Source of the DNA: Acanthochromis polyacanthus
Taxonomy: Eukaryota > Chordata > Actinopteri > Pomacentridae
Assembly (NCBI RefSeq): GCF_021347895.1
Contig: NC_067115.1
Coordinates: 15,633,876-15,697,875, forward strand
DNA length: 64,000 bases
Reading direction: 5' to 3'
Below are positions 37,001 to 49,470 of the stretch, one piece after another. The notes beneath the pieces were generated by a model. The model was not told the DNA's origin and ran no database searches. It saw only the letters and a list, made by a program, of their open reading frames with translations. The translations under genes and the position numbers were made by a program. Position 1 is the stretch's first letter. The number at the start of each line of letters is the position of its first letter.

Positions 37001-40000
37001 TCACGACCATCAAAGCAGCACTTGGTGAGACTCCAAAATGTGATTAAACTGAATGTGTTTGCACATCTTCTCACTTCTATCCCGACCACATGCTGATTTG
37101 TGTTTTATGTGCACACAAACTAAGCTACAACACCATCTCCTCTCCTCTGTAAGGCTCACAGCCTACGTCGTAAAGGTGCTAACGATGGCCAGCAGTCTGG
37201 TGGCAGTGGAAAGAGAAGTCATCTGCAACGCTGTCAGGTTTCTGATTGTCAACGCACAGCAACCTAACGGCGTGTTCAGAGAAATAGGAGACGTTTACCA
37301 TAAAGAGATGACTGTAGGTGCACTGATTTCATCAACATCTACCCTTCATTTTGATGCTTAACAAAAGGATTGCATCAAATTAAAAAACAGTACACACTAG
37401 TGGCTGACGTTCTGCATGTATGAACAGATGCTTAATGTGGCTGATAGTCATGATAATGATCGTAGTGACGAACTTGTGCATGTGCGCATGTGTAGGGAAA
37501 CGTCTATGGTGCGGATTCAGACGCCTCCATGACGGCCTTCTGCGTCATTGCCATGCAGGAGTCACGCACAACTTGTGCTGACACTGTTAACGTGAGTACC
37601 TTTCATCGCTTTTATTTCTCCGTCTACTGCCTCCACAGTGCTTAATAAAGTTGCGCTGGAAGTAAGAAAAAGTCAAAGCCTCTTTTGGTACCAGGGCCAA
37701 GTAGATAGACTGGTGGCCAGTCTATTTTTTACCCTGCCTCTGCATGTTTAGATAGGCTACAGCAGGTCTGATAAACCCTCCTCTCTCTGTATGTCATCTG
37801 CTCTTACCCTTCCATCCTTCATCCAGAGACTTTCAGACAGCATTGACAAAGCAGCAACCTACCTGCGGAAGCGTCAGCACAGTTTATTGAACCCTTATGC
37901 TGTTGCCATAACATCATACGCTCTGGCCAGTGAGAACAAACTGAACCGGGAGATCCTCTACAAGTATTCTTCTCCAGGTGTCCTCCCTTAACAATACAGT
38001 CAATAGCACAAAACAAAAACATTGCAGATCTACATATGATATTATTTGCATATTTTAGCTTAGCACAGGCTGGGGTACAAATGCACAATGCTTACCATTT
38101 ATGAGGTATCATTTTAGGAAATAACCATATGAACATCATGGAAGTTGGCTGCCTGTGTAATGCAGAAATGTGTTTTGTCAGATTTTTCCCACTGGCCTAC
38201 ACCTACTGGACGTCAGCACACTCTGGAGTCCACAGCATATGCTCTCCTGGCTCTGGTGAAGGTCAAGGTGAACACGGCCTTCTTACTGTATCTGTGTGTC
38301 GCAGGGACAAGATCCACCAACAGAAACTTGTATGAGTAAAGCGATTTCTGTTGTTCTTAGGCTGCTTAACAGCTTTGACAAAATTTCAGTTTTCTACACT
38401 GTACACAAAAAAGCCCTAGCATTACAGAAAACATCTCTAAAATTTTCTAGTATTTGATGTATTTTCAAAATTGTTAAGAAAATTCTGTAAAGTTACAGAC
38501 AGCAAATTTATTTATTTTTGTTTTACAGTGTGTCTCCTGCACAGTCAGCCATGTAAAACAGCATTTTAACCTTTTTCTTCTCAATTAAAGGCCTTTGAAG
38601 ATGCCAGACCGCTTATCAGATGGTTCAACCGTCAGATGAGAGAGGGCGGAGGCTATGGATCGACTCAGGTACCCCTTAAAACTCTTATCCTCTCTCTCTG
38701 CATTAATGCGTTATATTTCTCTGGCTCTCTGGTAATCTCAAACTCTTATTCCTCTCCAGGCCACCATGACAGTTTACCAGGCTGTGACTGAGTATTGGTT
38801 CAGTGACAAAGAATCCGACTATTTTCTGAATGTGGACATCTTGTTGCCAGGCAGAACAAGGCCTGACAAGTACAACTTTAACTGGGAAAACCACTACGCC
38901 ACAAGAACATCCAAAGTGAGAACACGCTCTCTCACACACAAACTCATCGTGACTCAACATTATTACCATCTATGTTGCTTTCCCCACAGATTAATGATAT
39001 AAACCAGGATGTGAAGGTGACTGCAATAGGAAAAGGAGAAGCAACTCTAACAGTAAGCAAAATGCATTTTTACTCAGTTTTATTTGTTATGGGATTAGCT
39101 GTGATTTAATGAGCCCTATTGGAATCGCAGCAAGGTCACAAACATCTAACTGTGTGTGATAAATCTCATTGGCACTGATGCTTATTTGATTTTTTATCTC
39201 TCTGACAGATGGTGTCGCTGTATTACATTCTGCCTAAAGAAAAGGACAGCGACTGTCAGAAGTTTAACTTGTCAGTGCAACTCATTCCAGGTAAATTTGA
39301 CCCCCTATGTCTGTTTATCTATTTGTCTTTGTAAGCTACAACATTTGCCTGCTTCTTTTTTTTTCTTCTTTTGTGTAGTTTTCGTCTGACTGTCGATGTT
39401 AGTGCTGAGATTTTAATAAAATAAGATTTCACGATCCTCTTTTGTTTTGTCTTTTCAGAGAAACTGGACAAGGATGAGAACATATACAAGCTGAAAATCG
39501 GGGTTTTGTAAGTACACCTGAAATAGCGTTAGATTCTCGTTTATTTATATGTTAATTATGACTGGATTTGTGTTTTTACTCTAACTACGGTGCCTAACAA
39601 ACCCTAGACTAACAGTGTTGCTGATTATCAAAACATTTTTCATATTTCAGTAATGCTTAATGTGCTGGTATGTGCACGTGCCATCAAAATGATATCTTTC
39701 TTGCTAAAATATAATTAGCGCTGTTATCCACGATTTTAAAATGAACAGTTTTAGAATAAAGTAGAAAAATAGTAAAGCATATTTTATTTATTTATTTATT
39801 TTTACTTGCCAATTCCTTCCCTATTTTTTTCAATTATTTCTGCCCATTGGGTGTACAGGTATAAGGACAAGGTGCGCGATGCAACCATGACAGTGTTGGA
39901 TATCGGCTTGCTGACCGGCTTTTATGTGAACATGAAAGACTTGAACTTAGTAAGATATAAATTTGCTGAAATATGGTTAGTAAAGTCAGGCTATTCTTTG

Positions 40001-43000
40001 AACGTCTGGAAACTAATATATAAACATGTTGGATGTATGCGTTTGTGTGCAGCTGTCTAAAGGACGAGCCCGCACTATTGCAAAATATAGGATGGACTCG
40101 GTCCAGTCAGAACGAGGCTCGCTCATCATCTACTTGGACAAGGTAAGAGATCAGTGTTCCATCCCCACTCATGCTTTCCTTCCATCATGTACACATTTTC
40201 TTTACATCTGCCCACAGGTTTCTCACACGCAGCCGGAGGAGATTATTTTTAGGATCCATCAGAAGCTGAAAGTGGGCGTCTTACAACCAGCAGCCGTGTC
40301 TGTCTATGAATACACCAGCAGTCAATACAGAAGTGGTGAGTTGCAAAGATATCCAAAGATGTGCTGCCCCCGTCTGCCTCCAACACACACTAGCAAATTG
40401 ACACTTTTAAACTTCCAGTCCTGCAAGCAGCTCAGAACATTTCTATACCCCATTTGCAGAAGCACATTGTATGAAATTCTACCATCCAGAGAGGAGAGCT
40501 GGAGAACTGCTGCGTCTCTGTAGAAACGATGAATGCACATGTGCTGAAGGTAAACACGATGATGTGTCCTAATCTGTCTTTTATATAGATCGGGTCACTG
40601 AGGACAAAACAGCAGCTTATTTGTAATATGTGCTGGTTTACTTTATCTTAAGACTTGTCATTTTTCACTGGGAAAATCATTTTTTTCTTCAATCTTTTTA
40701 AAAAAACATGCGGGTGAGTCAATGAATAGAAACCTAAGTCCCATCCTGATCATTCAGTATACTTGCACAAGGCAGAAAATAGAATAGAGCTAATATAGCT
40801 TTTACCCTTCCTTTTTGTACCAGATCCATGAAGGATAGATATTTGGTTCAATACATAATCTCAAAGAATGGAATAGTAGCACTGAAATGAACAAAAAGTT
40901 TGAAACAACTAGCACCTACACAATCCTGTAAGATCTGGGTCCATATTCCTAAAACATCATAAGGCTCAAAATAGCAACTGGCAAAGTTAAAAGAAACTCC
41001 AAAAAATAAAGGGCAGGTCAGTTCTAACTTGTAGATTAAAGTTCTGAAAGTAATTCAGAATGCATTTGATTTAAGAAGAAAATGGCTGCGAGGTCTGAAA
41101 TAAGTTAGAGGTTCTCTGGAGGACTCTGAAGTCACTCTCTGCCATTTTATCAGTCCAAATAAAAATAGATTTGCTGACACACTGACGTTGTCATTCAGTC
41201 ACTGTTGACATATCAAGTAGAAGATTTCATCTGTATCAACCCTGCTTTGTCTCTTTACTTCGGACTTGTCAGACACAAACAGGACAAAATGATAGTGAAA
41301 AAAATGGAAAGCCTTTTATTCTATTCACATTTGCATTTGAAGGAAGCTGTAATGGTTAAGATGGTGAACTTGTGGCCTCCAGGTGTGACAGTGTGTTTGT
41401 CTAAGAACAGATCTCGCATCAAATCATTATAAGGCTTCAATTTACAAAGATAGTTTTGGGTGAAAGGCCAAAATTGTTGTCCACAATTAAACTGCATCTT
41501 CCAAAGTATTGTTCCTCCTTTTCTCTAATTCATTTTTCATATCTGCCCTCTCTTTCCAGCAGCTTCCTGTATTTTGCAGTCTCTTCAGTTCTGTCCTAAT
41601 GCGATATCTTCTCACCAAACACTCTCTTTAGGAGTGAATCTGAAGAGTAAAGCCTTAATTGTAAACTTTTAGTGACGTTTAGGAAAACTATTTTCTTTTC
41701 AGATTGGATAACTTGTGAAAACTGCAGTAAACTACAGAAAAACTCTTTACTATATTTCTAAGTGACTCTAGTACAGGTACATTGAGCCATAAACATGTAC
41801 TCATTTAACTGCATTATGACTTTACCTTTTCCAGAGAACTGTAGTATGCAGAAGAAGGGCAAAATCGACAACGCTGAACGCACAGAAAAGATTTGTGAAA
41901 CTACAAAGGACAGCAGAATCGATTTTGGTAAGAGTTTTTGTGTATTTTTGTGTAAGTGAGGAATAGATATGGTGATAAAAGGTGAAAAGACATTAAATTC
42001 AACTTGTCTGTCCATAGCGTATAAAGTGAGAGTGGAGACGTTTACAGACAGTTTGTCGACTGACATTTACACAGTGCGGGTTCTAGAAGTCATCAAAGAA
42101 GGTGGGTTTATTTACAATAAGTCTTTTGCTTCATGAAGTTTTTTTTTTCTCCTAAAAACTCTTCAAATGTAAGACGCTAAATTCCATGCCCTAAATTAAA
42201 AATGACAGGACACATAAAAGATAATATTAGATAAGAGATAAAAATTAACTTTACTAACACTGGAGGACATTTTTGTGCCAGATATTACTCAGAAAAAAAC
42301 TGCAATAGCATGAGGTTCAACTAATATGTAGAAGTATAGTTTAGCAATTTTCCTGAATTTCCCAGAGAGGATGGATAAAGTATCCATTTGTGTCTATCTA
42401 TCTATAAGCTTACAACGGTGCCTAATAAATTTACAATTAGTGCAATACATTTAAGTAAGCTAAAAGAAAACCAGAATAGTAAGAACTGTTAATGATACTG
42501 AAGTAATAAAGTAATCTTGCACATTGTAATGACATAACATAATGAAATATTGCACATTAAATTTAAGTATTACACATGTTATTGCGACTGATACTGCACA
42601 TATGTTTCCAGATTTGACCAAGAATATGTCAAAATTCATTGGTCAGATTTTTTTAAACTGTACTTATTGCTCTGAATATAATATCCTTAAACAGAAAGTA
42701 CAGTGTTATACTGCTGAAATGTTATTTTTGGAACTCCATAATTTCACTCAGTTATGGTTGTATTAACCAAAAAAATTATTGAGGTATCAGAGTGCTGTTG
42801 CATTGCTAAAAAAAAAAAAAAAAAAAAAAAACGGTACAGTTTGGCGAACCTGGAGATGGACTTACAGCATGTTTGATTTTCTGACTGCTCATGTTTCTTA
42901 CCCACGTGGGTCTCTAAATAATACAGATAAATAAACAAATAAATAATACAGTGCTTCTTTATCTGGCCCAAATGATCATGTTAGAGTTACAAAGAACACA

Positions 43001-43421
43001 AAATATGTTCTTTCTGTTCTACGATATTTTGCCTCTAGGAAGCAATGATGTGGGTCCTCAGGGTAAACTGCGCCCGTTCATGAGTTATCGACACTGCAGA
43101 GTGGCTTTAGATCTCTGGAAAGGAAAAACCTACCTCATCATGGGACAGGCCCAAGACATTTACAAAGATGAACAGAGTCGATCGTAAGTTGATTGTGTTA
43201 GAACCGCCCTGTTTCCTCCTCCTGTAATATTGTCGACTTTTCCACATTTTAACTTCTCTGCTTTCCATGTTGAACTCAGGTATCAGTATGTGCTCGGTGA
43301 GAGAACCTGGATCGAGTACTGGCCTAGAGAAGCAGAGTGTAAAACCCCAATGTACAATTCTACCTGTTCAGGCATGAAGGAGATGGCGCAGAGGTACACT
43401 GTGCGTGGATGTCTACTTTAG
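25026..43421 (+). CDS. c3: Complement C3 paralogue lacking the thioester glutamine (GCGEENM), complete
   Basis: Forty-three exons splice in frame to 5001 bases, or 1666 residues, close to the 1663 of human C3. The start gives a hydrophobic secretion signal (LWLSALLTFFSVISL). The order is MG1-MG6 beta chain, RKKR at residues 666-669, a 77-residue C3a (670-746) ending QLAR, an acidic alpha' start (FPESW), MG7, CUB, TED, MG8 and C345C. Everything needed for processing is present. The thioester motif, however, reads SGCGEENMIHMT: Cys 1009 is kept, but the Gln expected at 1012 is Glu (GAA at 36635-36637). The catalytic His (VYHKEMT, 37299-37301) is retained. Thioester formation is therefore predicted to fail, as in C5, while C3a release and protein binding may persist. 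It is the tandem duplicate of the gene at 5111-22609. No frameshift or internal stop was found. Confidence 0.95.
27893..28020. mobile_element. Tc1/mariner-type element end fragment
   Basis: CTACACTACCACTCCAAAGT followed by TTTGGACACACCTTCTCATT matches the terminal region of a teleost Tc1/mariner family that I recognise from memory. Only the left end is clear; it fades after about 28020. It lies in the intron before the exon at 28199. Confidence 0.55.
29455..29560. repeat. Short dispersed-repeat fragment
   Basis: The segment from AGAATAGAAATACTTTCTTG to GAAATTCTGTTGTTACAG resembles the 3' end of teleost LINE/SINE repeats (a TTTATT...GAAATTC-type motif). The rest of the 29000-30176 intron is AT-rich, with no other recognised content. 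Confidence 0.45.
31245..32120 (-). pseudogene. Tc1-like transposon relic, antisense, in C3 intron 13
   Basis: On the minus strand, 31607-31807 encodes VEGIMKRQDYRKILEDNVEQ, a typical internal Tc1 transposase segment. It is preceded by a GGGSIMLWGCFSASG-type motif in another frame, around 31740-31780. A possible terminal sequence GAGGACAAAATTATTACTCC lies near 31258. Boundaries are approximate. The copy is frameshifted. Confidence 0.7.
33489..34250 (+). repeat. Three diverged copies of an intronic repeat
   Basis: A motif of the form CTGTAAAATAATTACATTT, then AATTTAAATACAG, then GTGTAATTTTA recurs near 33505, 33772 and 34168. The first two copies are spaced by about 267 bases. The exon at 33967-34035 falls between the second and third. 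Possibly the remains of a tandemly repeated or fragmented transposon. Confidence 0.6.
33967..34923 (+). other. C3 downstream copy: furin site, C3a and alpha' N terminus
   Basis: Exons: 33967-34035, 34526-34723, 34809-34923. The first contains CPAPSRKKRDA with cleavage after RKKR. C3a has CCLDGMRETPVSYSC, FLNCC and a QLAR end. The acidic alpha' start EEDDTSYMDSTDIV follows and reaches FPESWLW. C3a length is the same as in the other copy. Confidence 0.95.
34995..38668 (+). other. C3 downstream copy: MG7, CUB and thioester domain with GCGEENM
   Basis: Exons: 34995-35083, 35244-35383, 35548-35760, 36019-36082, 36359-36448, 36552-36752, 36949-37024, 37154-37313, 37496-37591, 37827-37977, 38182-38267, 38591-38668. 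The altered thioester exon is 36552-36752. Flanking residues differ from the other copy too (MIHMTYTVIA against [10 protein letters not shown]), while the domain fold markers LTAYVVKVL, SMTAFCVIAMQES and [15 protein letters not shown] are kept. Confidence 0.95.
38760..43421 (+). other. C3 downstream copy: CUB end, MG8 and C345C
   Basis: Exons: 38760-38915, 38990-39052, 39209-39290, 39459-39507, 39859-39949, 40053-40142, 40218-40335, 40460-40549, 41835-41927, 42018-42101, 43039-43183, 43280-43421. The C345C part starts at CMKFYHPERRAGELLRLC and runs to [13 protein letters not shown] and a TAG at 43419-43421. Polyadenylation signal AATAAA is at 43435-43440. Confidence 0.94.
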
Positions 43422-43440
43422 TACAACTGAAGTGAATAAA

Positions 43441-44480
43441 ATATTCTGTTTGGCTGCCATTCTACAAATTACGGTGTGAAAGTTCAGTGCATACGTTTTG
43501 ATTAAAACTGACACAAGTTTAGTGAATAAGATTATCAAGACCTAGAAATACATGTCAGCCATGCATTGTTATCAAAAAAAGGGAAAAATTAAACAAAGCA
43601 GAACAAAGGGAGTAACGGTGTCAAATAAACTGATCTGAACCTGAAATGTTGTCCCTTTTTTTTATTAAGTTCCACGACAGATTAAGGTTTGCTATAATTT
43701 GTATTTTCTAGCCACAGCAATTGATAAAGATGATGATAAAATAAACTACAGTCTATATACTAAAATGTACCGTTAAAGGCATTTGTGGGATTTTTAATAT
43801 TGGTCTTTCATAAATTCCAATCAGAATTGCTATTCCTGACATTTTTGTGTAGTAATATCTAATATCTAATTTCTGTATCATGTCATATTATATTACCTTT
43901 TCAAGTACAACATGTTAAAGTAAAGCTCAATATTTAATTCTTCAGGTGCAATATTTCAGTTTCATGTGTAACATTTTAATGTCATCTCCAATATGTTGTT
44001 ATTGTGTGTGATATAACTTTACTCCCTCTGAATCATTGCCGGCATTGCTTATTACTTTTGCTGTTCTCGTTTTAGCTTACTTATTTCTATTATCACTTGT
44101 GTATTGTACCTAAATCCTATTGCTTTTCTTATATTATGTAATTTTAAAAGAATTTCGTTACACGTTTCAGTTAATTTTATGTTCATGTAGTTCCACAACT
44201 GGCCTGTGGGGGCAGCAACCCGCCTCCACTGCACCCAGTCTGCCAAAAATCCCATCAGAAGAAGACAAAGAGACGAGCTTCCTGTCTCCGAGCTGCCGCC
44301 GGACCAGTTTGGCGTTGTTGGAGAATAAGAGTCAGACTGTAACTTACATCCTCAGAAACAGGCAGAACCCAAAGCGTGTGAGCCAGTCCGGGAACACGAC
44401 GGCAAAACAGCGCGGAGCAACTCGTTAAACTTGGTTCACGCAACAGATTAGTTTTCCAGGTTGCTTCTGAAGCCACTGCT
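43441..44480. other. Intergenic region between C3 and asf1b
   Basis: No exon was recognised. AT-rich sequence with degenerate repeat-like text (43840-44165) gives way to GC-richer DNA from about 44190, which is taken as the asf1b 5' UTR and promoter area. No TATA box or CCAAT box was seen in the last 300 bases. Confidence 0.5.
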
Positions 44481-47400
44481 ATGGCCAAGGTTCAAGTGTT
44501 AAATGTCGCTGTTCTGGATAACCCGAGCCCGTTTGGAAACCCGTTTCAGTTTGAAATAACTTTTGAATGCATGGAGGACTTGCCTGAAGGTGGGTATTTT
44601 AATCCAGTTTGCGTCTAAAGCCAGTTAAATTACTCTTTGTCATGTGCTAGCTTGTGAACAGCAGCTGCGTCTGCTTAAATGTCCGCTTCATTACAGAGAA
44701 ATGTGGCGCAGCGAAAGTAAATGACCAGCTTGTTACTTTGTTTGATAATATTCTGTTGTTAGCTGTCGTTTTGTCTGTTTGGTGATATTTCATTGGGCAA
44801 GTTGTTGAAAATTGGCGCTGGCGCGTTTGTGCAGTAAGCCCCGCCTCCGGTCTGCAGTGATTGGCTGGAAGAGATTCTCCGGAGCTTTATTCCGAGACGC
44901 TGATTGGCTGATCACGATGTGTAACTGTAGCAACAAACAAGCGCTACGAGTTGCCGCGAACGGCAGGGAGAGACCACAGAGGGAAGCGGGAGCATGTGTT
45001 AAAAAGATATTAAATGCCATCCACATACATGCATGGAGACTAAAGTAACGGAAATATAAGACATTACGTTTCTTAGAAATATTTGTAAAGTTGGTTTAAG
45101 ACATCAATTCATATCGAAGTATCTTAATGATTTTCAGTTATTCCTCCTTATTGTTATTGTTTAAAATCTGCAATATTGTGCAAGTAGAATATTCAAAAAT
45201 TGTGGGTGAGTAGCAATATATAATAACAAATAAAGCAGTCATTGAAAGTCTCATATTTTGAACACACATTGACAAGAAAATTGACAATGCAGAAGTGAGC
45301 TACTGATATTTTCTGAGCCATATGTAGTTGTGTGTTACAATAACACAAAATCAAACATAGAATACATTTTTGCATGATGGGCTTGGTAACAAAAAGAAAA
45401 AAGTTATTTTCATTGAGCTATTCAAACTGATTGAGTCGGTACAACAAGTTGTTATATTGGTAGATAGCCTGATCCTAGGAGACTTGGAATTTCGAATACG
45501 TGGAATTTCAAAATGGTTCCTCAAATACAGCTCTTTAAGTTTGGATGTATTTTTGTCATTATTTTGATTTTCTGTAATTTGCAGAGGTGTGAGACCAGCA
45601 ATCAAGCATTAAAAAAACACCAAAGATGACGCTGTGTTTAGATAGTTACAGCAGATCTGAGTGTTATAGTTCAAAGTGTCCATATTCACTTTTTCATGTA
45701 AAACTAACCATGTTTGTTTTAATATCTCCAAGCACAATACCTATATGTGTGACTGTATTTATTTCACAAATCTGAATTACCCTTCTAAGAACAGTCTCCT
45801 TATGTGTGCTGTTAGATCTAGAATGGAAGATCATCTACGTGGGTTCAGCTGAGAGCGAGGAATACGACCAAGTTCTAGACTCCGTTTTAGTTGGCCCGGT
45901 ACCAGCTGGCAGGCACATGTTTGTGTTTCAGGTGAGTTCTCTCAGTACACTTATTAGATTAGAGCTAGAATACAACATGGAGTTCAGAGAGATGACTGGT
46001 AGCATGCCACTTGAACAAAAACTGAGCACTGATGAGTGACTCTTGTGATATAAGAGCCAAAACACACCATAACCCTGAGTTCATCACTGATTATGTGCAC
46101 CATCTTTTGTTTCAAGAATAAAAGCGTATTGAATACTGGAACTGAAAATAATAGAAATATACATTATTTGTTTTAAATCCCTGGTTTGTTTTATCTTTGT
46201 AATTGCATTAATAACATGATTGCTGTGGTTTAATCTGATTTTGTCATCGTTGTGTGCTTTTTTTTTTTTTTTTACCTCAATAGGCCGATGCTCCTAACAC
46301 AGGGCTAATTCCAGAGAGTGATGCGGTTGGAGTGACAGTCGTCCTTATAACCTGCACCTACCGTGGACAGGAATTCATCCGCATCGGTTACTACGTCAAC
46401 AATGAATACACAGACCCCGAATTACGAGAAAACCCACCTCTCAAACCAGACTACACTCAGGTAACGTACACAGGTGACAGTTACTGATTTAATGGATAGA
46501 AGTGTGGAGGACCTATTCTTAGCATCTGTATTGACTGGGCTGGGTAACAAAAGGGATCTTGATGCCTCATTTTATTGTCTTACAAAAATGATGACAGTAC
46601 AACATAAAGTGCACTACATGAGCCCATCCATCCATCCATTATCTTTAGACAGCTTAATCCTCATTAGAGTCACGGGGTTGGCTGGAGGCTATCTCAGCTG
46701 ACTTGGGGTGAAGGCAGGGGACAACCTGGACAGGTCACCAGTCTATTGCAGGGCTGCATATAGAAACAAACAATCACACTCACATTCACACCTACGGACA
46801 ATTTATAAACGCCAATTAGCCTGAGCATGTTTTTGGACTGTCTGAGGAAGCCGGAGTTCCTGGAGAAAATCCAGGCTGCACAAGGAGAACATACAAACTC
46901 CATGCAGAAAGACCCCAGGCTGGGATACATGTCGGGGATCTTCTAGCTGTCGGATGACGGTGCTACTGTGCAGCCCCACTACATGAGCCACATTTCTTGA
47001 AAAAAAAAAAAAAAGAAGACAAGACTAAAGGCTGTTTTCTACTGCCCTCTGCTGCTCTGAAATTTACACTTCAAGGCAGGAGCATAAGGAAGAAAGTATG
47101 AATTGAACCATTAGGAGTTTCTATAGCATATTGTTTTCTCTTTACTCTAAAGGTTATCAGTTTATGCCAAATGTAGGTGCATTTTTATCATTTTAACATC
47201 TAAAGTGATTGAAACTTTAGTATGATTTTAATGACGTGTATTAATCCATGATGAATGTGCTTCCAGTAACATTCGTTGTAAAGTTAGTATTTACAGCCTC
47301 ATTCTGTTTACTCAGTTTAAATAGTAGCAAAAATTCAATCATGCAACACAAAATCAACTGTAGTGTATTTTCACTAAAAAGCTGACAAACAACACAGTTT

Positions 47401-48618
47401 TTTTTCCAACTGTCTCTTAAGTTAACTGAGTGTATGCCACTGCTGGAAAATTAGTGCTGAATTTTTGCAACCTTCAGCAACACCGTAAACTCTCAAAAGC
47501 TGCATGGGAGCTGAAGTTGCTGAATGCTATCAAAAATAGTTTTAGTTTTGTTAAATTACCACACTGTTCTTCAGTTGGTTTACTTATTTGTCACCTTGTT
47601 TCAAGAGGAACTCCACCAATCACAGAATCCAGGTTGTTTATTCAAAGATAATGCTGGAGGTGCAATGAGCAATACAGTGTTATGTATTTCTGTGATGATG
47701 GTACCATGCTGCAGCATTTGCGAATTATGTTATTGCACTAAATGAAAACATCTGGCTGTCGTATAAATGTACTAACGTAAAAATGAGATCCGAGAGACAT
47801 TTCTTTAAGGAACTTCCAATATATAAAATGGGCAAAAGCGATGGGAGATTTCATTTTACAGCGTAAAAGAAATATCTTTAAATCATCATCTGTGTCTTTA
47901 GTCCTGATTAAAGCATAGTGCTCTTGAATCCAGGGAAGGGTGACAGGCACTGACACTAACTGATGTTGTTTAGAAGGGATCTTTTTGTGTGATTTTAGTA
48001 AGTAATGCATTTTTGGAGAGTTTGCACTATGGTAAAATACTTTAAAAAAATTGCTCACCTATATGAGTGAAAGGGGAAAATGAGCCAAAATATCACACTT
48101 CGATAAGCAAAACAAAGTAGAGATTTTCCTTAATCGTACGGGTTTGCAAAGGGATAATACCCATAACTACACAGCCCAGTGCAAAACTACGTTCTAAAGT
48201 GGTACGCAAAAGCATAAGCACTCTACTAATAATATTTCAGGTCTTATTTTAAAACCTAAAATTCATGGAGTGGACATAAGACATTTAGTCTTATACTAAA
48301 TGTACCAACTAAATGTTGTTTATTGGTTTCCTTATTTGCTAAAAATCCACCTAAACCTGCAAAACATGTAGAAGTCACCGCAATTCTAATGTTCTACTGG
48401 TTTAACTTGCATCGTTGTAGCTCCAGAGGAATATTTTGGCCTCCAACCCCCGTGTCACCCGCTTCCACATCAACTGGGAGGGCTTAGCAGACAAGATGGA
48501 AGACAGTGAGAATGTCGACCCATCCACCAACATCAGTGGCATGCTCCCTCCGTCCTGTATACCAGAAAAGATGCCACCTCTCGGACTACTTGCAGACAAC
48601 TCCATGGACTTCATGTAA
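44481..48618 (+). CDS. asf1b: Histone chaperone ASF1 (anti-silencing function 1B-type)
   Basis: ASF1 binds the H3-H4 dimer and hands it to CAF-1 or HIRA during nucleosome assembly; it acts in the nucleus. Exons 44481-44589, 45816-45931, 46284-46460 and 48421-48618 join in frame to 199 codons plus stop. The N-terminal immunoglobulin-like core is nearly invariant: [80 protein letters not shown] and [13 protein letters not shown]94 (GVTVVLIT) of the H3-binding face is present. The C-terminal tail is short and acidic, ending in DNSMDFM, as in vertebrate ASF1 proteins. I chose B over A from the ASF1B-PRKACA synteny known in human; sequence alone is less decisive. Confidence 0.95.
44792..44907 (+). 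promoter_or_regulatory. asf1b: Cluster of four inverted CCAAT boxes and E2F-like site in asf1b intron 1
   Basis: ATTGG (inverted CCAAT, NF-Y type) occurs at 44792, 44811, 44860 and 44903. TTGGCGCTGGCGCG at 44812-44825 resembles E2F sites. ASF1B is known as an E2F-regulated S-phase gene. The cluster lies 200-320 bases downstream of the first coding exon. Confidence 0.4.
46625..46976 (-). mobile_element. Teleost retroposon, reverse orientation, with 13-bp duplication
   Basis: The insert is flanked by the direct repeat CACTACATGAGCC (46612-46624 and 46977-46989). It begins CATCCATCCATCC, the complement of a GATG-type 3' tail, so its sense strand is minus. The body has GTTTTTGGACTGTCTGAGGA and GGAGAACATACAAACTCCAT, hallmarks of a very common teleost repeat family. 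A GATG-type tail suggests RTE/Rex3 machinery. It lies in asf1b intron 3. Confidence 0.9.
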
Positions 48619-49470
48619 GAGTCATCAGATTAATACAAAACGACCAGCAGCTCTTCTCGTCTAAATACTCTCCCACATAGCAAACACACATTTGGACAAG
48701 GAGACCATGGATGTATGCAACAGGAAGCATGGACAGGGCAGCGGGGACCTTATTTTTATACAGCCAACAAAAATGGGACCGGTCTGGAACTACTTTCTCT
48801 TACTTTTTCTGTCAACACAATCATAGATCTGCACAGCCAGAATTGCCTTAATTTATCATATCTCTGTTTGAAATCACGTTCAAGCTGAGCTAGAGAGAGT
48901 TTGAGTCACCGAGGTGGGACAGCATCACCGTATCCCTCAGCCCTGAGACTTATAAGTCATACTCATGCACTGATTTCGGTAGCCATGTTGTGATGTTCAT
49001 TTTGTCCTCTTCAGCACTGATCAAAGCCTTGGGCAGTGCTCTGTATGTCAAAATACAGGTATCAATAGCCTCTTATTGTAAAGCATTTGATTGGTCTTTG
49101 TGTCATCTGATGCCTACCTGTGGATGCAGATCTTGAGTTGAAAATGTGGGCAATGTTCAGGAGTCACAAGTTTAGCCCCTGTGGTTATCCAAATTACTTA
49201 CTTTTTTGAACATTCCCCAATTCAGAAACTCTGATGTGTTCCATAAAATGCCTGTCTAAGTGTGCGTGAAACATGTAGGCAAAGGAGAAATAGATGCAAC
49301 GTTGCAGTCATGTTGTGTGGATGATTTACTGTAAATAATGTTTTCCCAGCGCTTATTTTGTCCTCAAAACGAGAGGGCAAATTTTCATTTTGTACTTACT
49401 ATATATTCTCTGCCTCAGTATTTGTAACAACAGTGATGGGGTCAATAAAGTTTGTTTTGTTGACATTGTG
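48619..49470 (+). other. asf1b: Probable asf1b 3' UTR with polyadenylation signal
   Basis: The 850 bases after the stop hold no other gene. AATAAA at 49444-49449 is the first good polyadenylation signal. A second AATAAA is at 50441-50446, so a longer 3' UTR cannot be excluded. Confidence 0.5.

Noticed and set aside
25026..43421. Possibility that the downstream copy is C5, C4 or alpha-2-macroglobulin
   Set aside because: It has an anaphylatoxin and C345C domain (not A2M), a single RKKR site and no C4 gamma-chain site, retains Cys of the thioester (lost in C5), and matches the upstream C3 exon by exon.
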